Positions 1 to 7,813 of a stretch of 64,000 bases of DNA are shown here, piece after piece (the first letter of the stretch is position 1; the number at the start of each line of letters is the position of its first letter). The position numbers and the translations under genes are program-made. The stretch is from NCBI RefSeq assembly GCF_000341085.1, contig NZ_ANBA01000008.1:533112-597111 (forward strand), written 5' to 3'. Origin of the DNA: Nocardiopsis ganjiahuensis DSM 45031 (GTDB taxonomy: Bacteria > Actinomycetota > Actinomycetes > Streptosporangiales > Streptosporangiaceae). The notes under the pieces are model-generated. The model searched no databases. It saw only the letters and a program-made list of their open reading frames with translations, and was not told the DNA's origin.

Positions 1-163
1 CGTCACGGAGGAGCGGGGGCGCGGCCGAGGCACCCGGCACCACCGGCGGTTCAGGTCGCGGTCGGCGGTTCCGCTCGGATCGGCGCGAACCCCCGCAGGG
101 CGGGGGCGGGGGCACGGCGCGCCACGTCGGCCTGGGGCCGTGCCCGGTTCACGACAGCGGGGG
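1..163. other. window-edge stretch without a recognised gene
   Basis: I see no convincing coding region here. The only notable structure is a short direct repeat of the GGGGTCAGCCGG type at about 159-170 and 177-188, which crosses the stop codon of the following minus-strand gene. The segment may hold the 3' flank of a gene lying outside the window. Confidence 0.3.
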
Positions 164-637
164 TCAGCCGGTCACCGGGGTCAGCCGGAACACGGGGATG
201 AGCCGGTCGGTGCGCTGTTCGTACAGGGAGAAGTTCGGCCAGACCAGGCACATGAGCGACCAGGCCCGGTCGCGTTCGTGGGACGTGAGCTCCTCCGCCC
301 CGACCTCCACCCGGCGTCCCGCCTTCTCGACCAGGGCGGTCCGGGCCTCGCGGAGGTTGCGCGCCCACTGGGGTGCGGCCGGTGCGCCGAAGGCCGAACC
401 GGCGACCAGCAGATGCGCTCCGTCGCGTACATACAGCAGGGGCACACTGCGCGGCTCACCGCTGTTGCGGCCGCGGACCGTGAGCAGGATGTTCGGCAGA
501 CCGGCGAGGTCGAGCACCCCCACTCGGCCGCGGCTGACCCGTTGGAGGGCCCGGTCGCTCCGGGTGATCCAGGGCAGCAGCCGCGGCGTCCACGGGGCGG
601 CGCCGATCCGCACGGCGAGCGGGGTCAACAGTCCCAT
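164..637 (-). CDS. nitroreductase-family deazaflavin (F420)-dependent oxidoreductase
   Basis: This 157-residue protein belongs to the small split-barrel Ddn/FDOR family that binds coenzyme F420 and reduces varied substrates; quinone reduction is one known role. Residues about 38-75 carry the family core (GLPNILLTVRGRNSGEPRSV then PLLYVRDG), and a GSAFGAP-PQWARNL segment follows at about 80-93, matching the usual GSnGG..hP.W..NL cofactor region. The length is typical for the family and no signal peptide is visible. The ATG start directly precedes the fold. It is the last gene of a minus-strand pair with the VOC gene upstream, about 100 bp apart. The family assignment is firm, but the substrate is unknown. 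Confidence 0.85.
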   Translation of the reverse strand: MGLLTPLAVRIGAAPWTPRLLPWITRSDRALQRVSRGRVGVLDLAGLPNILLTVRGRNSGEPRSVPLLYVRDGAHLLVAGSAFGAPAAPQWARNLREARTALVEKAGRRVEVGAEELTSHERDRAWSLMCLVWPNFSLYEQRTDRLIPVFRLTPVTG

Positions 638-736
638 GTCCGCATCGTACGGACCGGGCGGCCGCGTCCGCCAGGAGGACGCGCGAGGGGCCGCCGCGCC
701 CGCTGCGGACGCGGCGGCCGTCAGGAGGGACGCCGG

Positions 737-1159
737 TCAGGCGGCGGAGTACTCGGCGGCGACGTCCAGCACCCAGGTGACTCCGAAGCGGTCGGTGAGC
801 TGGCCGTAGAGCGGCGCCCACGCCGAGGGGCCGATCGGCTGCCGCACCTGTGCTCCGTCGACGAGCCCGTCCCAGTAGCCCTGGAGCTCGGCGGGGTCGG
901 TACCCCGCAGGGAGACGAAGAACGGGTCCCTGCCCCGGTCCCACTCCAGGTGCGGGTAGACGTCGTAGGCCATGATCCGGAACCCGTTGTCCGCGGCGAC
1001 CTGCCCGAAGGCGACGCGGTCGGCGGTTTCCGGGCCGGTGCCGCCCGTGTCGGCGTAGCCGGCGACGGTCAGCTCGCCTCCGAACACGGAGTGGTAGAAC
1101 TCCAGGGCCTGGCGGGCGTCACCGCGAAAGTTCAGATGAGGCGTGATGTCGACGGTCAT
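737..1159 (-). CDS. VOC-superfamily (PhnB-like glyoxalase fold) protein
   Basis: A 140-residue protein with the PhnB-type opening (TPHLNFRGDARQALEFYHSVFGGEL) and the C-terminal LTDRFGVTWVLDV strand found in the PhnB/YdcE branch of the vicinal-oxygen-chelate superfamily. These proteins form dimers of paired beta-alpha-beta-beta-beta units. Members bind or modify small molecules, but most PhnB-like members have no proven reaction. A longer reading frame exists upstream, but the ATG at 1159 places the domain at the N-terminus. It is divergent from a WYL-domain regulator starting about 110 bp away, which is a common pairing and suggests regulation by that protein (inference). Confidence 0.85.
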   Translation of the reverse strand: MTVDITPHLNFRGDARQALEFYHSVFGGELTVAGYADTGGTGPETADRVAFGQVAADNGFRIMAYDVYPHLEWDRGRDPFFVSLRGTDPAELQGYWDGLVDGAQVRQPIGPSAWAPLYGQLTDRFGVTWVLDVAAEYSAA

Positions 1160-1268
1160 GAGGGGACTCCTTGTTCTCGGGGAGAGCCGGGTCGGCTCTC
1201 CGGCCACAGAACGAGCCTCGCGGAAGTACCGGTCATACCGCGTCCGCTTCTCGCACAGAATGGAGGGC

Positions 1269-2273
1269 ATGGCCAGATCACCCTCGCGGATGTTGAAGCT
1301 CCTGTCGCTGCTGCAGACCGGACGGGACTGGCCCGGGCGCGTTCTCGCCGAACGGCTGGAGGTCAGTGACCGCACGCTGCGCCGCGACATCGAGCACCTG
1401 CGTGAACTCGGCTACGGGATCACCGCGGCCAAGGGTCCGGACGGCGGCTACCGGCTGGACGCGGGCTCGGAGCTGCCCCCGTTGCTGTTCGACGACGACC
1501 AGGCCGTCGCGCTCGCGACCGCCCTTCGGGTCGCCGCCGCCTCCGGGGCCGCGGAGAGCGAGGCGGCGCTGCGGGCGCTGACGACGGTCCGGCAGGTGAT
1601 GCCGTCGCGGCTGCGCCACCGGATCGACGGGCTGGCGTTCACCGCGCTTCCCGGGGACACCTCCTCACCGGTGGATCCGGACGTTCTCGTCGCGGTGAGC
1701 AGAGCGGTCAGGGCGTGCGAGGTGCTGCGGTTCGACTACGTACCGGTGGGGCGTGATCCCTCGACCGCCCCCTCGCGTCGGCGCGTGGAACCCCACCACG
1801 TCCTCTTCGCCGCCGGGCGCTGGTACCTCGTCGGCTGGAACCTGGACAGGGACGCCTGGCGGGTGTACCGGATCGACCGGATGGTCCCCGGTGTCCCGAC
1901 CGGCCCCCGCTTCGCCCCGCGCCCCGTACCCGGCGGCGACATCAGGGAGTTCCTCGCCGCCAGGCTGAAGGGTTCGGACGGCGGGAACACCTGGCCCTGC
2001 ACGGGCGAGGCTGTCCTGGAGCTGGCCGCGCGGGACGTGGCGCCGTTCGTTCACGACGGAGTCGTCGAGGAACTCGCACCGGACCGGTGCCGGCTGATCG
2101 CCGGTTCCTGGTCCTGGGTGGCGCTGGCCGCCTCGATCGGCCGGTTCGACGCCGCCGTCACCGAGGTCGCGCCCCGCGAGCTGGCCGACGCCTTCCGTGC
2201 GCTGTCCCACCGTTTCGCCGATGCCGCCGGGCCGTCGTCGACAGCGGAGGCCGGCCCGGTCGGCCCGGCCTGA
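1269..2273 (+). CDS. HTH/WYL-domain transcriptional regulator (YafY type)
   Basis: The 334-residue protein begins with a DeoR-like winged HTH (residues about 4-50: LKLLSLLQTGRDWPGRVLAE, then LEVSDRTLRRDIEHLRELGY). A WYL ligand-sensing domain follows (about 135-210) with VEPHHVLFAAGRWYLVGWN, and a WCX-type C-terminal extension closes it. WYL proteins bind small ligands or nucleic acid and usually regulate neighbouring genes. ATG 1269 follows a GGAGGG element at very short spacing; an in-frame ATG at 1260 is the alternative. Its divergent position next to the VOC gene makes that gene the likeliest target. Family confidence is high; the effector is unknown. Confidence 0.85.
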   Translation: MARSPSRMLKLLSLLQTGRDWPGRVLAERLEVSDRTLRRDIEHLRELGYGITAAKGPDGGYRLDAGSELPPLLFDDDQAVALATALRVAAASGAAESEAALRALTTVRQVMPSRLRHRIDGLAFTALPGDTSSPVDPDVLVAVSRAVRACEVLRFDYVPVGRDPSTAPSRRRVEPHHVLFAAGRWYLVGWNLDRDAWRVYRIDRMVPGVPTGPRFAPRPVPGGDIREFLAARLKGSDGGNTWPCTGEAVLELAARDVAPFVHDGVVEELAPDRCRLIAGSWSWVALAASIGRFDAAVTEVAPRELADAFRALSHRFADAAGPSSTAEAGPVGPA

Positions 2274-2297
2274 GCGCCGGTTCGGCAGTCGGACGGA

Positions 2298-2816
2298 TCA
2301 CCGCCGGGCCCGGTCCAGCAGCGCCTCCGCCCGCTGGTGGGCGACACGTGAGGACGCGACCAGGGCCGGGTCCGCTCCCTCGAAGACGCGGAGCTGAAGG
2401 GCTCGGGAGAACGCCTCCGCGGCCTCCCGCAGGTCGCCGCCGACGAAGTGCGCCTTGCCCAGGTGCTGCCACAGCACCGCCTCGCGGGCGGTGCCGCGGC
2501 AGTCCTCCAGGAGCTGCCCGTACTCCCCGACCGCCCATGCGATCCGGCCCAGGTCACGGCGGACATCGGCCAGCAGAGCACGGTGGCGGACCGTCGGGGC
2601 CTCCTCGACCAGGGCCGACGCGAGGGGTTCTGCCTCCTCGGGGCGGCCGCTCCAGAGCTCCTCGAGAACACGCAGGGCCGGGTCAGAGGCGTTCGCGCGC
2701 CGGAACTCCGCCAGGTCCTCGATCACCGGGAGCAGGGTCAGCGCGTCCGTGTACCAGCCCGGTCCGCCGGGGACACGGGTCCCCTGGCCGTCGTCGCGGC
2801 TTTCGGCAGAAGTCAT
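2298..2816 (-). CDS. tetratricopeptide-repeat protein
   Basis: A 172-residue, alanine- and arginine-rich, all-helical protein. Residues about 75-165 contain TPR-like helices (for example VLWQHLGKAHFVGGDLREAA followed by EAFSRALQLR), as in small actinobacterial TPR proteins that act as protein-interaction scaffolds. There is no signal peptide or transmembrane segment. The frame is open further upstream, but ATG 2816 gives the compact family-size protein and leaves a 119-bp divergent promoter region with the DUF1989 gene. No specific partner can be named from sequence. Confidence 0.7.
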   Translation of the reverse strand: MTSAESRDDGQGTRVPGGPGWYTDALTLLPVIEDLAEFRRANASDPALRVLEELWSGRPEEAEPLASALVEEAPTVRHRALLADVRRDLGRIAWAVGEYGQLLEDCRGTAREAVLWQHLGKAHFVGGDLREAAEAFSRALQLRVFEGADPALVASSRVAHQRAEALLDRARR

Positions 2817-2935
2817 GTGCGGCAGGTTAGCGGCGACGTGGGCCTTTGGGGTGGGGAGCACACGGGTACGCTCCCGGGCGCGCCCCTGACCGGGTGCGCA
2901 CCCGGGACACGGATGCGTCAGGAAACGAGGAGACG

Positions 2936-3769
2936 TTGGGTTCACCCGAGGCCGCCTACCAGTCCGGTGAGGGCAGTGCCCTCAGTGTCGACACCGCCTT
3001 CTACGACCGGCTCGCCGAACACACCGAGGGCCGTGAGCTCGTGGAGCGGTTCGTGCTGCCGATCCGGTCCGGCCGGGCGTGGGAGGTGCCCGCCGGACAC
3101 CTGTGCCGAATCTCCACACCGGAGGGGCCGCAGGTCGGGGACCTCAACATCTGGAACCGGCACAACCCGCGCGAACGCCTGTGGGCCTCACGCACCCGCC
3201 AGCTGCAGAGCTCCCACGTGACCCGCCACGACCGCCTGTGGTCGACCCTGCCGTACCTGCGCCCCCTGGTGACGATCACCAACGACACCCTGGAGTGGTA
3301 CGGGACCGACGAGGACGGCGGGCGGGTGCACGACCTGCTCGGAACCCGGTGCGACCCGTACGTGAACCGGATGCTCACCGGGGAGGACTTCGACCGGCAC
3401 TGCCATTCGAACCTGACCCGCGCGGTGCTGCCCTACGGGCTGACCGAGTTCGACGTGCACGACGTGCTCAACGTCTTCCAGTGCACCGGACTCAACGAGG
3501 GGGACCAGTACTTCATGAAGGCCTCTCCCGCCGGGCCGGGGGACTTCTTCGAGTTCTTCGCCGAACAGGACCTGCTCTGCGCGCTGTCGACCTGCCCCGG
3601 CGGGGACCTCTCGGTTCCGCTGTGGGGACCGGACGCCCGGGACCCGATCGACGTGTGCCGACCGCTCGGCGTGGAGGTCCACCGCCCGGCCCCCGAGCTC
3701 GTCGAGGGCTGGAACGAGCCGCCGACCGCCGCTTACCGGGGGCGGCACGGGCTCACCGGCCCCGGCTGA
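2936..3769 (+). CDS. DUF1989 (urea carboxylase-associated / CgdAB-like) protein
   Basis: A 277-residue DUF1989 protein. The fold markers are AWEVPAGHLCRISTPEGPQV near residues 42-61, QVGDLNIWN, a SSHVTRHDRLWSTLPYLRPLV segment (broken here as SSHVTRHDRLWS and LPYLRPLV), the cysteine/histidine stretch HCHSNL, and LNVFQCTGLNEGDQYF. Two DUF1989 proteins that accompany urea carboxylase were shown to be carboxyguanidine deiminases (CgdA/CgdB). This copy stands alone with no carboxylase beside it, so the reaction is uncertain. I chose TTG 2936 because an AGGAGA ribosome site lies just upstream; the frame extends to an ATG at 2846 that would intrude on the promoter shared with the TPR gene. Confidence 0.75.
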   Translation: MGSPEAAYQSGEGSALSVDTAFYDRLAEHTEGRELVERFVLPIRSGRAWEVPAGHLCRISTPEGPQVGDLNIWNRHNPRERLWASRTRQLQSSHVTRHDRLWSTLPYLRPLVTITNDTLEWYGTDEDGGRVHDLLGTRCDPYVNRMLTGEDFDRHCHSNLTRAVLPYGLTEFDVHDVLNVFQCTGLNEGDQYFMKASPAGPGDFFEFFAEQDLLCALSTCPGGDLSVPLWGPDARDPIDVCRPLGVEVHRPAPELVEGWNEPPTAAYRGRHGLTGPG

Positions 3770-3784
3770 GCCGGTGGAGTTCGC

Positions 3785-3910
3785 GGCTGTGGAAGACGGC
3801 GGGTTCGGGCCGGGCCGGTCGACGACCAGCAGGTTCCCCGCCACGAGGCCGCCGTGGAACCGGGTCGGCTCGGGGAAGAGCGCTGTTCCCTCCAGCAGAG
3901 GAAGCGTGCG
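3785..3910 (-). pseudogene. fragment resembling an aminoglycoside phosphotransferase/kinase
   Basis: Reading the minus strand gives a short stretch with the pattern PTRFHGGLVAGNLLVVD, strikingly like the Brenner-type catalytic loop of APH/choline-kinase family enzymes (HGDL.pgNlLv.d). The catalytic Asp is replaced by Gly, the reading degenerates on both sides, and no full-length gene is present. I interpret it as a decayed remnant between the DUF1989 and snapalysin genes. A chance match in a shadow frame cannot be excluded. Confidence 0.35.
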
Positions 3911-4048
3911 GCCCCTCCCCTGCGCAGCTAAGCGAAGTTGAAATCGGGTGTTCTGCACGTCTTGTCGTGATTGATCACTACGCATAGCATCGGGCCGACC
4001 CCACCCGGTCACTCAAGGCATCAGCGCCCTCACCCCCGGGAGCCCCCC

Positions 4049-4624
4049 ATGCTGAGACGTATCCTCACGCCCCTACTGATCACGCTGAGTGCACTGGCAC
4101 TGACTCTGTTCGGTGCCGCACCGGCCACCGCGGCGCCCGCGGAGCAGTCCCGGCCGCTGGTTCGGACTGTCCTGTACTACGACTCCAGCCAGGCCGCGGA
4201 GTACACCTCCGCCGTGGCCTCGGCCGTGGACGTGTGGAACTCCAGCGTCGGCAACGTCCGGCTGGAGCCGGCGTCCTCCGGACAGCACGCCGAGATCCGG
4301 ATCGTCGCCGACGACGGCTGGCCCCGCGCCCATCTGGGGCCGGTGCGGCCGGGCGGACGGGTCACCGTCTGGATGGGCCGCCAAGGCACCGCCGAAGGCT
4401 ACGACGCGGTGCGGATCGCCGCGCACGAGCTCGGCCACAGCCTGGGCCTGCCCGACGCCAAGCCCGGCCCGTGCTCGTCCCTGATGTCGGGTTCCACCGG
4501 CGGCGTGAACTGCACCAACCCCGCGCCCAACGCCTCCGAGCGCTCGCGGGTCGAGGCCGCCTACGGCAGCGGTACGGCGGGCCTGCGCGCCGCTGACGGG
4601 CAGCTCCTGGTCGACCGTTTCTGA
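4049..4624 (+). CDS. snpA: secreted small neutral protease, snapalysin family (M7)
   Basis: A 191-residue extracellular metalloprotease. A Sec signal peptide (MLRR, then a hydrophobic core to about residue 29 with cleavage near ATA-AP) is followed by the mature M7 domain. The zinc-binding and catalytic motif HELGHSLGLPD is at residues 126-136, supplying His126, Glu127, His130 and Asp136 in the extended HExxHxxGxxD form typical of snapalysins. A later Cys pair (GPCSS and VNCTN) fits the single disulphide of the family. Streptomyces snpA is controlled by a divergent LysR gene, which is missing here. ATG 4049 is chosen because it starts the signal peptide. A strong hairpin follows the stop. Confidence 0.92.
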   Translation: MLRRILTPLLITLSALALTLFGAAPATAAPAEQSRPLVRTVLYYDSSQAAEYTSAVASAVDVWNSSVGNVRLEPASSGQHAEIRIVADDGWPRAHLGPVRPGGRVTVWMGRQGTAEGYDAVRIAAHELGHSLGLPDAKPGPCSSLMSGSTGGVNCTNPAPNASERSRVEAAYGSGTAGLRAADGQLLVDRF

Positions 4625-4646
4625 GCGGGCACGGAACGAACGGCCT

Positions 4647-4682
4647 TCGACGGCCGACCCGCACCTGCGGGTCGGCCGTCGA
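4647..4682. terminator. terminator-like hairpin between snpA and hydrolase
   Basis: A perfect 17-bp inverted repeat (arms 4647-4663 and 4666-4682) with only two unpaired central bases lies between two convergent genes (stops at 4624 and 4707). There is no T-tract, so it could act as a bidirectional, U-less terminator. Confidence 0.7.
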
Positions 4683-4706
4683 GGTGTGAGGGCCCGGCGG
4701 GGCGCG

Positions 4707-5792
4707 TCACCGGTCGTGCTCGGACCAGTACCGCTCCAGTTCCGAGCCGAGTTCCTCCGCCGCCTGCATGGGCAGGGAGTGCGTGGTCCGGGGCCAGACG
4801 GTGACGGGCTCCTTCCCCAGGTCACGGGCGCGCTGGGCGGCCTCCTCCCCTCCGGCCAGGGACTTGTCGTCGGCGATGTCGACCCGGACCGGCATCTCCA
4901 GCGACTCCCACTCCTGGTCGGTGAGGGTCCGCGGCACCGGCATGACGGCGGCGTAGTGCTCGGAACCCTCGTCGATCATCACCGACATCGGGGTGCGTTC
5001 GCGCACCTCCTCGACCGTGGTGCCGCCGATCTCCGCCAGGCCGCGGTCCTTCCACGACTGCGGCACGGGCAGGACCAGCAGCGACGACCACAGGTAGGTC
5101 GAGGCGGGCAGGCCCTGCAGGACCATCACCGGTTCGAGGAGGGTCAGGGAGGCCACCCGGCCGGGGTGCGCGAGCGCGTGGGTGGCCGCGATGGCCCCGC
5201 CGAAGGAGTGCCCCACCATGTGGGCGCGCTCCACGTCCAGGCCCGCGAGCATCTGCTCCACCCAGGCGGCCTGGTCGTCGAAGGAGGTGAAGGGCACGGA
5301 CTGGGTCGACATGCCGGCGTCGCCGACCGCGTCCATGGCGTACAGGGTGCGGTGGCCGATCCAGTGGGTGAGGTTCTCGCCCCACATGGGCGCGCCGGAG
5401 CTGATGCCGGGCAGCAGGACGACCGGCAGCCTGTCGCCGTCCTCTTCTCCGCCGGCGCCCTCTCCAGCGGCACCCTCTTCACCGGCGCCGCCCTCGCCGT
5501 GCGCATCCTCGTCCCGCTCCCCCTGGTCCGAGGCGGTCCACTCGTACACCCGCACGGTGCCGTACTCGGTGGTGACGTCGTGGGCGCGGGTCGGTTCGGG
5601 CAGGGTGGCCATCACCTCCTCGTAGGCGGAGCGGTAGTCCTCGAATCCGTCCCGACTTCGCCAGTGCCCCACTCCCGGGTCGGATGCGACGACCGAGACC
5701 GCCTTGTCGACCACCAGCCAGGCCACCGCCAACGCGGCCAGGACCAGCAGCACGCGGCGCCGGCGGATCCCTCGTTCTGCCCTGTCCTTCAC
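4707..5792 (-). CDS. membrane-anchored alpha/beta hydrolase
   Basis: A roughly 361-residue hydrolase. An Arg-rich start and one N-terminal membrane helix (about residues 12-36) anchor it, leaving the enzyme outside the cell. The nucleophile elbow GHSFGGA puts the catalytic Ser at about 196, and the oxyanion strand VVLLPGISSGAP precedes it; a late TTHSLPMQ supplies the probable catalytic His. Residues about 88-120 are a low-complexity Glu/Gly linker (DEDAHGEGGAGEEGAAGE), an oddity absent from most relatives. GTG 5792 is preferred over GTG 5798 because GGAG lies five bases upstream. It is divergent from a TetR gene whose palindromic operators abut its ribosome site, so it is the probable regulated gene. 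The substrate is unknown. Confidence 0.85.
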   Translation of the reverse strand: MKDRAERGIRRRRVLLVLAALAVAWLVVDKAVSVVASDPGVGHWRSRDGFEDYRSAYEEVMATLPEPTRAHDVTTEYGTVRVYEWTASDQGERDEDAHGEGGAGEEGAAGEGAGGEEDGDRLPVVLLPGISSGAPMWGENLTHWIGHRTLYAMDAVGDAGMSTQSVPFTSFDDQAAWVEQMLAGLDVERAHMVGHSFGGAIAATHALAHPGRVASLTLLEPVMVLQGLPASTYLWSSLLVLPVPQSWKDRGLAEIGGTTVEEVRERTPMSVMIDEGSEHYAAVMPVPRTLTDQEWESLEMPVRVDIADDKSLAGGEEAAQRARDLGKEPVTVWPRTTHSLPMQAAEELGSELERYWSEHDR

Positions 5793-5804
5793 AGCCACTC
5801 CAGA

Positions 5805-5818
5805 AATACGATCGTATT
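5805..5818. promoter_or_regulatory. TetR operator 1 (AATACGATCGTATT)
   Basis: A perfect 14-bp palindrome placed immediately upstream of the ribosome site of the hydrolase gene. The same half-sites recur at 5849-5862. By position it is the operator for the divergent TetR protein (inference). Confidence 0.75.
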
Positions 5819-5848
5819 GCTCAGTTCCTCCGAGTGTACACCTCTGTC

Positions 5849-5862
5849 AATACGGTCGTATT
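5849..5862. promoter_or_regulatory. TetR operator 2 (AATACGGTCGTATT)
   Basis: A second copy of the operator, differing from the first only at a central base, centred 44 bp away (about four helical turns). It lies directly upstream of the -10-like TAGGAT at 5872-5877, so binding would block the tetR promoter and autoregulate it. Confidence 0.75.
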
Positions 5863-5871
5863 GTCGTTGGC

Positions 5872-5877
5872 TAGGAT
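5872..5877 (+). promoter_or_regulatory. -10 element of a probably leaderless tetR promoter
   Basis: TAGGAT ends six bases before ATG 5884, the spacing expected when transcription starts at the initiation codon. No ribosome site is visible before the ATG. Confidence 0.55.
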
Positions 5878-5883
5878 GTCGGT

Positions 5884-6450
5884 ATGGACAGCTCCGAACA
5901 CGACGAACGCCGGACCGCGATCATCCATGCGGTGTGGCAGGTCATCGCACAGCGAGGCATGGGCGCGGTGTCCATCCGCAACGTGGCCGCGGCGGCCGGG
6001 GCCTCGGTCGGCCGGGTGCAGTACTGGTTCCCGAGCAAGGACGAGCTCCTGCGGGCCAGCCTGGAGGCGATGCTCTCGAACGCCGCCCGGCTCCATGCCG
6101 ACGCGGCCGGGGGCGTCGACGACCGCGAGGCGCTGTGGCAACTGGTCGGCCACCCCATTCCCCGGGCGGAGACCGCCCGTGCCGGGGTGTCGGTGTTCCA
6201 CCAGTACGTCGCCGCCGCCTTCAACCATCCGGGACTGGCGCGCATGCTGGCCCGGGCGAAGGAGGGCGAGGAGGACGAGACCGCCCGGCTGCTCGGCGGG
6301 CTCGCCCCCGGACTCGACGATCCCCGTGCGGCGGCGCGGTCGCTGATGGCCACCGCCGACGGCCTGTCCATGCGTGTTCTGATCGGCGGCCTCACCGCGG
6401 CGGAGGCCGAACGGACCCTGCGCGCAGAGATGGATCGGTTCGTGTCCTGA
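5884..6450 (+). CDS. TetR/AcrR-family repressor
   Basis: A 188-residue regulator. The N-terminal HTH (residues about 10-55) reads RTAIIHAVWQVIAQRGMGAV, then RNVAAAAGASVGRVQYWFPSKDELL in pieces, as in the TetR branch with a TetR_C_6 type ligand domain. The C-terminal helical domain (60-188) would bind the inducer and form the dimer. It is divergent from the membrane-anchored hydrolase, with 91 bp between starts that hold two identical-half-site palindromes. The natural reading is that it represses the hydrolase and itself until a ligand, perhaps a hydrolase substrate, is bound. ATG 5884 follows a -10-like element at leaderless spacing. Confidence 0.9.
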   Translation: MDSSEHDERRTAIIHAVWQVIAQRGMGAVSIRNVAAAAGASVGRVQYWFPSKDELLRASLEAMLSNAARLHADAAGGVDDREALWQLVGHPIPRAETARAGVSVFHQYVAAAFNHPGLARMLARAKEGEEDETARLLGGLAPGLDDPRAAARSLMATADGLSMRVLIGGLTAAEAERTLRAEMDRFVS

Positions 6451-6458
6451 GGGCCGTC

Positions 6459-6491
6459 CCCGGGCCGGGTTCCCTCACCCCCCGGCCCGGG
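6459..6491. terminator. bidirectional terminator hairpin
   Basis: An 11-bp GC stem (6459-6469 with 6481-6491) and an 11-base loop sit between the convergent tetR (stop 6450) and P450 (stop 6500) genes. Confidence 0.6.
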
Positions 6492-6499
6492 CCCTCCGG

Positions 6500-7813
6500 C
6501 TAGTAGGAGAAACGCAGACCGAAATGGTTGAGCGAGTCGGGGAGCTCCCGGGTGTGCAACGGCAGCCCGCCGTCCACCCGGTGCAGCGGCCCTCCTCCGA
6601 GCAGTGACCGCAGCAGGTAGGAGACGGTCAGAGGGACCAGGTCACTTGCCGGGCACCCCGCGGGGCCGTGGCTGAAGGGCACGATCCCGGGTTCGCCCTC
6701 GGCGCGGCCGTCCGTCCAGATGCCGGGTTCGAAGGCGTCGGCGTAGGACAGTTGGGCGGGGTCGCGGTGGAAGTAGGAGCTCATCACCAGGAACGCCGTT
6801 CCGGCTTCGATCGTGCCGTTGCGCCAGGTGGTCTCCCGGGTGCTCTCCCGGATCACCACCGGGGTGGTCGGCCACAGCCGGACCGACTCGCGCAGGGTCG
6901 CGCGGAGCAGGGGCAGGTCCGTCCCCTCCTCCGTCAGGGCCTCCGCACGGGCGGCCTCGACGGCCGATCCGGAGGAGGTCAGCAGAGCCAGTGCCCGGAA
7001 GGCGGCGATGGCCGAGGCGTCGAAGGCGAACAGCCAGTGGGCCACCTGGTCCTCCGGGCGCTCCGCGGACTCCGGTCGGCCCAGCCGCGCGGCCAGGCTT
7101 CCGGGCTCGGCGCGGTCGATGTTCTCGCGCACCCGGTCGAGGAAGGCGCCCCTGAGGTTGCGGTCCACCGGGAGCAGGTACGACCAGTTGGCCCGGCCCC
7201 GCAGGGCGCGCAGGAGCTCGGTGGTGCGCCGGTCCCCCGCGGCGAAGCTTCCGAAGACCACTCTGCGGGCCAGCGCGTCGAAGGTCTCGGAGAACCGCGA
7301 CCAGTCCAGTTCCCCGCCCCTGGATCCCGCGTTGCGCAGGGCCAGCACCAGGGCCTGCGCCTCCGCGTGCACGTGCCCGGCGATGCTGTCGGCATCGGGG
7401 TGGAGCAGCCGCCCCGGGGCCAGGGCCTCCTCGTTGGCCCGGCGCCGCTCGGGGCGGGACCGGTGTTCGGAGACCAGGGCGCCGTGCGGTTGGAAGTGGG
7501 AGAGCGCGCCCCGCTTCTCCGCCCCGCCCGGGGAGAACGGCTCCGGGGTGCCCTCCAGGAGTCTGCGGACGTCCTCCGGTGCCAGTACCAGCGCGATCCG
7601 CCGGCCCGTGTAGCTCAGGGGCAACGGGTCGTCACCGTGCCGTTCCCGGAGTTCACGCAGGACCGAGACGATCCTGCGGTCGCTCTCGGTCGCCGCGGCC
7701 AGGGTCTCCCCGACCGGGCGGCGGACGATGGCGCCGCGTGCGACGGTGGGCAGCAGAACCGATGACAGGAGACGTGTCGTCTCCGCGAGACTCGTTGCTT
7801 CACACGTGGTCAC
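6500..7813 (-). CDS. cytochrome P450 with atypical I-helix
   Basis: A 437-residue P450 (numbered from GTG 7813). The K-helix ESVR motif is at 309-312, and the heme loop FSHGPAGCPASD carries the cysteine ligand at about 387. The I-helix, normally (A/G)GxxT(T/S), reads LFAFDASAIAAF at about 261-272: the acid/alcohol pair that delivers protons in most monooxygenases is replaced by Ala/Ser. Such variants occur in P450s with non-classical chemistry or substrate-assisted activation. The gene overlaps the end of the CocE-like gene by 14 bp, so it is translationally coupled as the third gene of an operon with an ATP-grasp ligase. GTG 7837 is an alternative start. No ferredoxin is nearby; the substrate is unknown. 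Confidence 0.85.
   Translation of the reverse strand: MTTCEATSLAETTRLLSSVLLPTVARGAIVRRPVGETLAAATESDRRIVSVLRELRERHGDDPLPLSYTGRRIALVLAPEDVRRLLEGTPEPFSPGGAEKRGALSHFQPHGALVSEHRSRPERRRANEEALAPGRLLHPDADSIAGHVHAEAQALVLALRNAGSRGGELDWSRFSETFDALARRVVFGSFAAGDRRTTELLRALRGRANWSYLLPVDRNLRGAFLDRVRENIDRAEPGSLAARLGRPESAERPEDQVAHWLFAFDASAIAAFRALALLTSSGSAVEAARAEALTEEGTDLPLLRATLRESVRLWPTTPVVIRESTRETTWRNGTIEAGTAFLVMSSYFHRDPAQLSYADAFEPGIWTDGRAEGEPGIVPFSHGPAGCPASDLVPLTVSYLLRSLLGGGPLHRVDGGLPLHTRELPDSLNHFGLRFSY

Noticed and set aside
140..1369. Long plus-strand open frame of about 400 codons opposite the F420 reductase and VOC genes
   Set aside because: Composition is Arg/Gly/Pro-rich without domains, and it is antisense to two well-recognised genes; it reflects G/C codon bias only.
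4049..4624. LysR activator for snapalysin
   Set aside because: No LysR-type gene is divergent from or near the protease gene.
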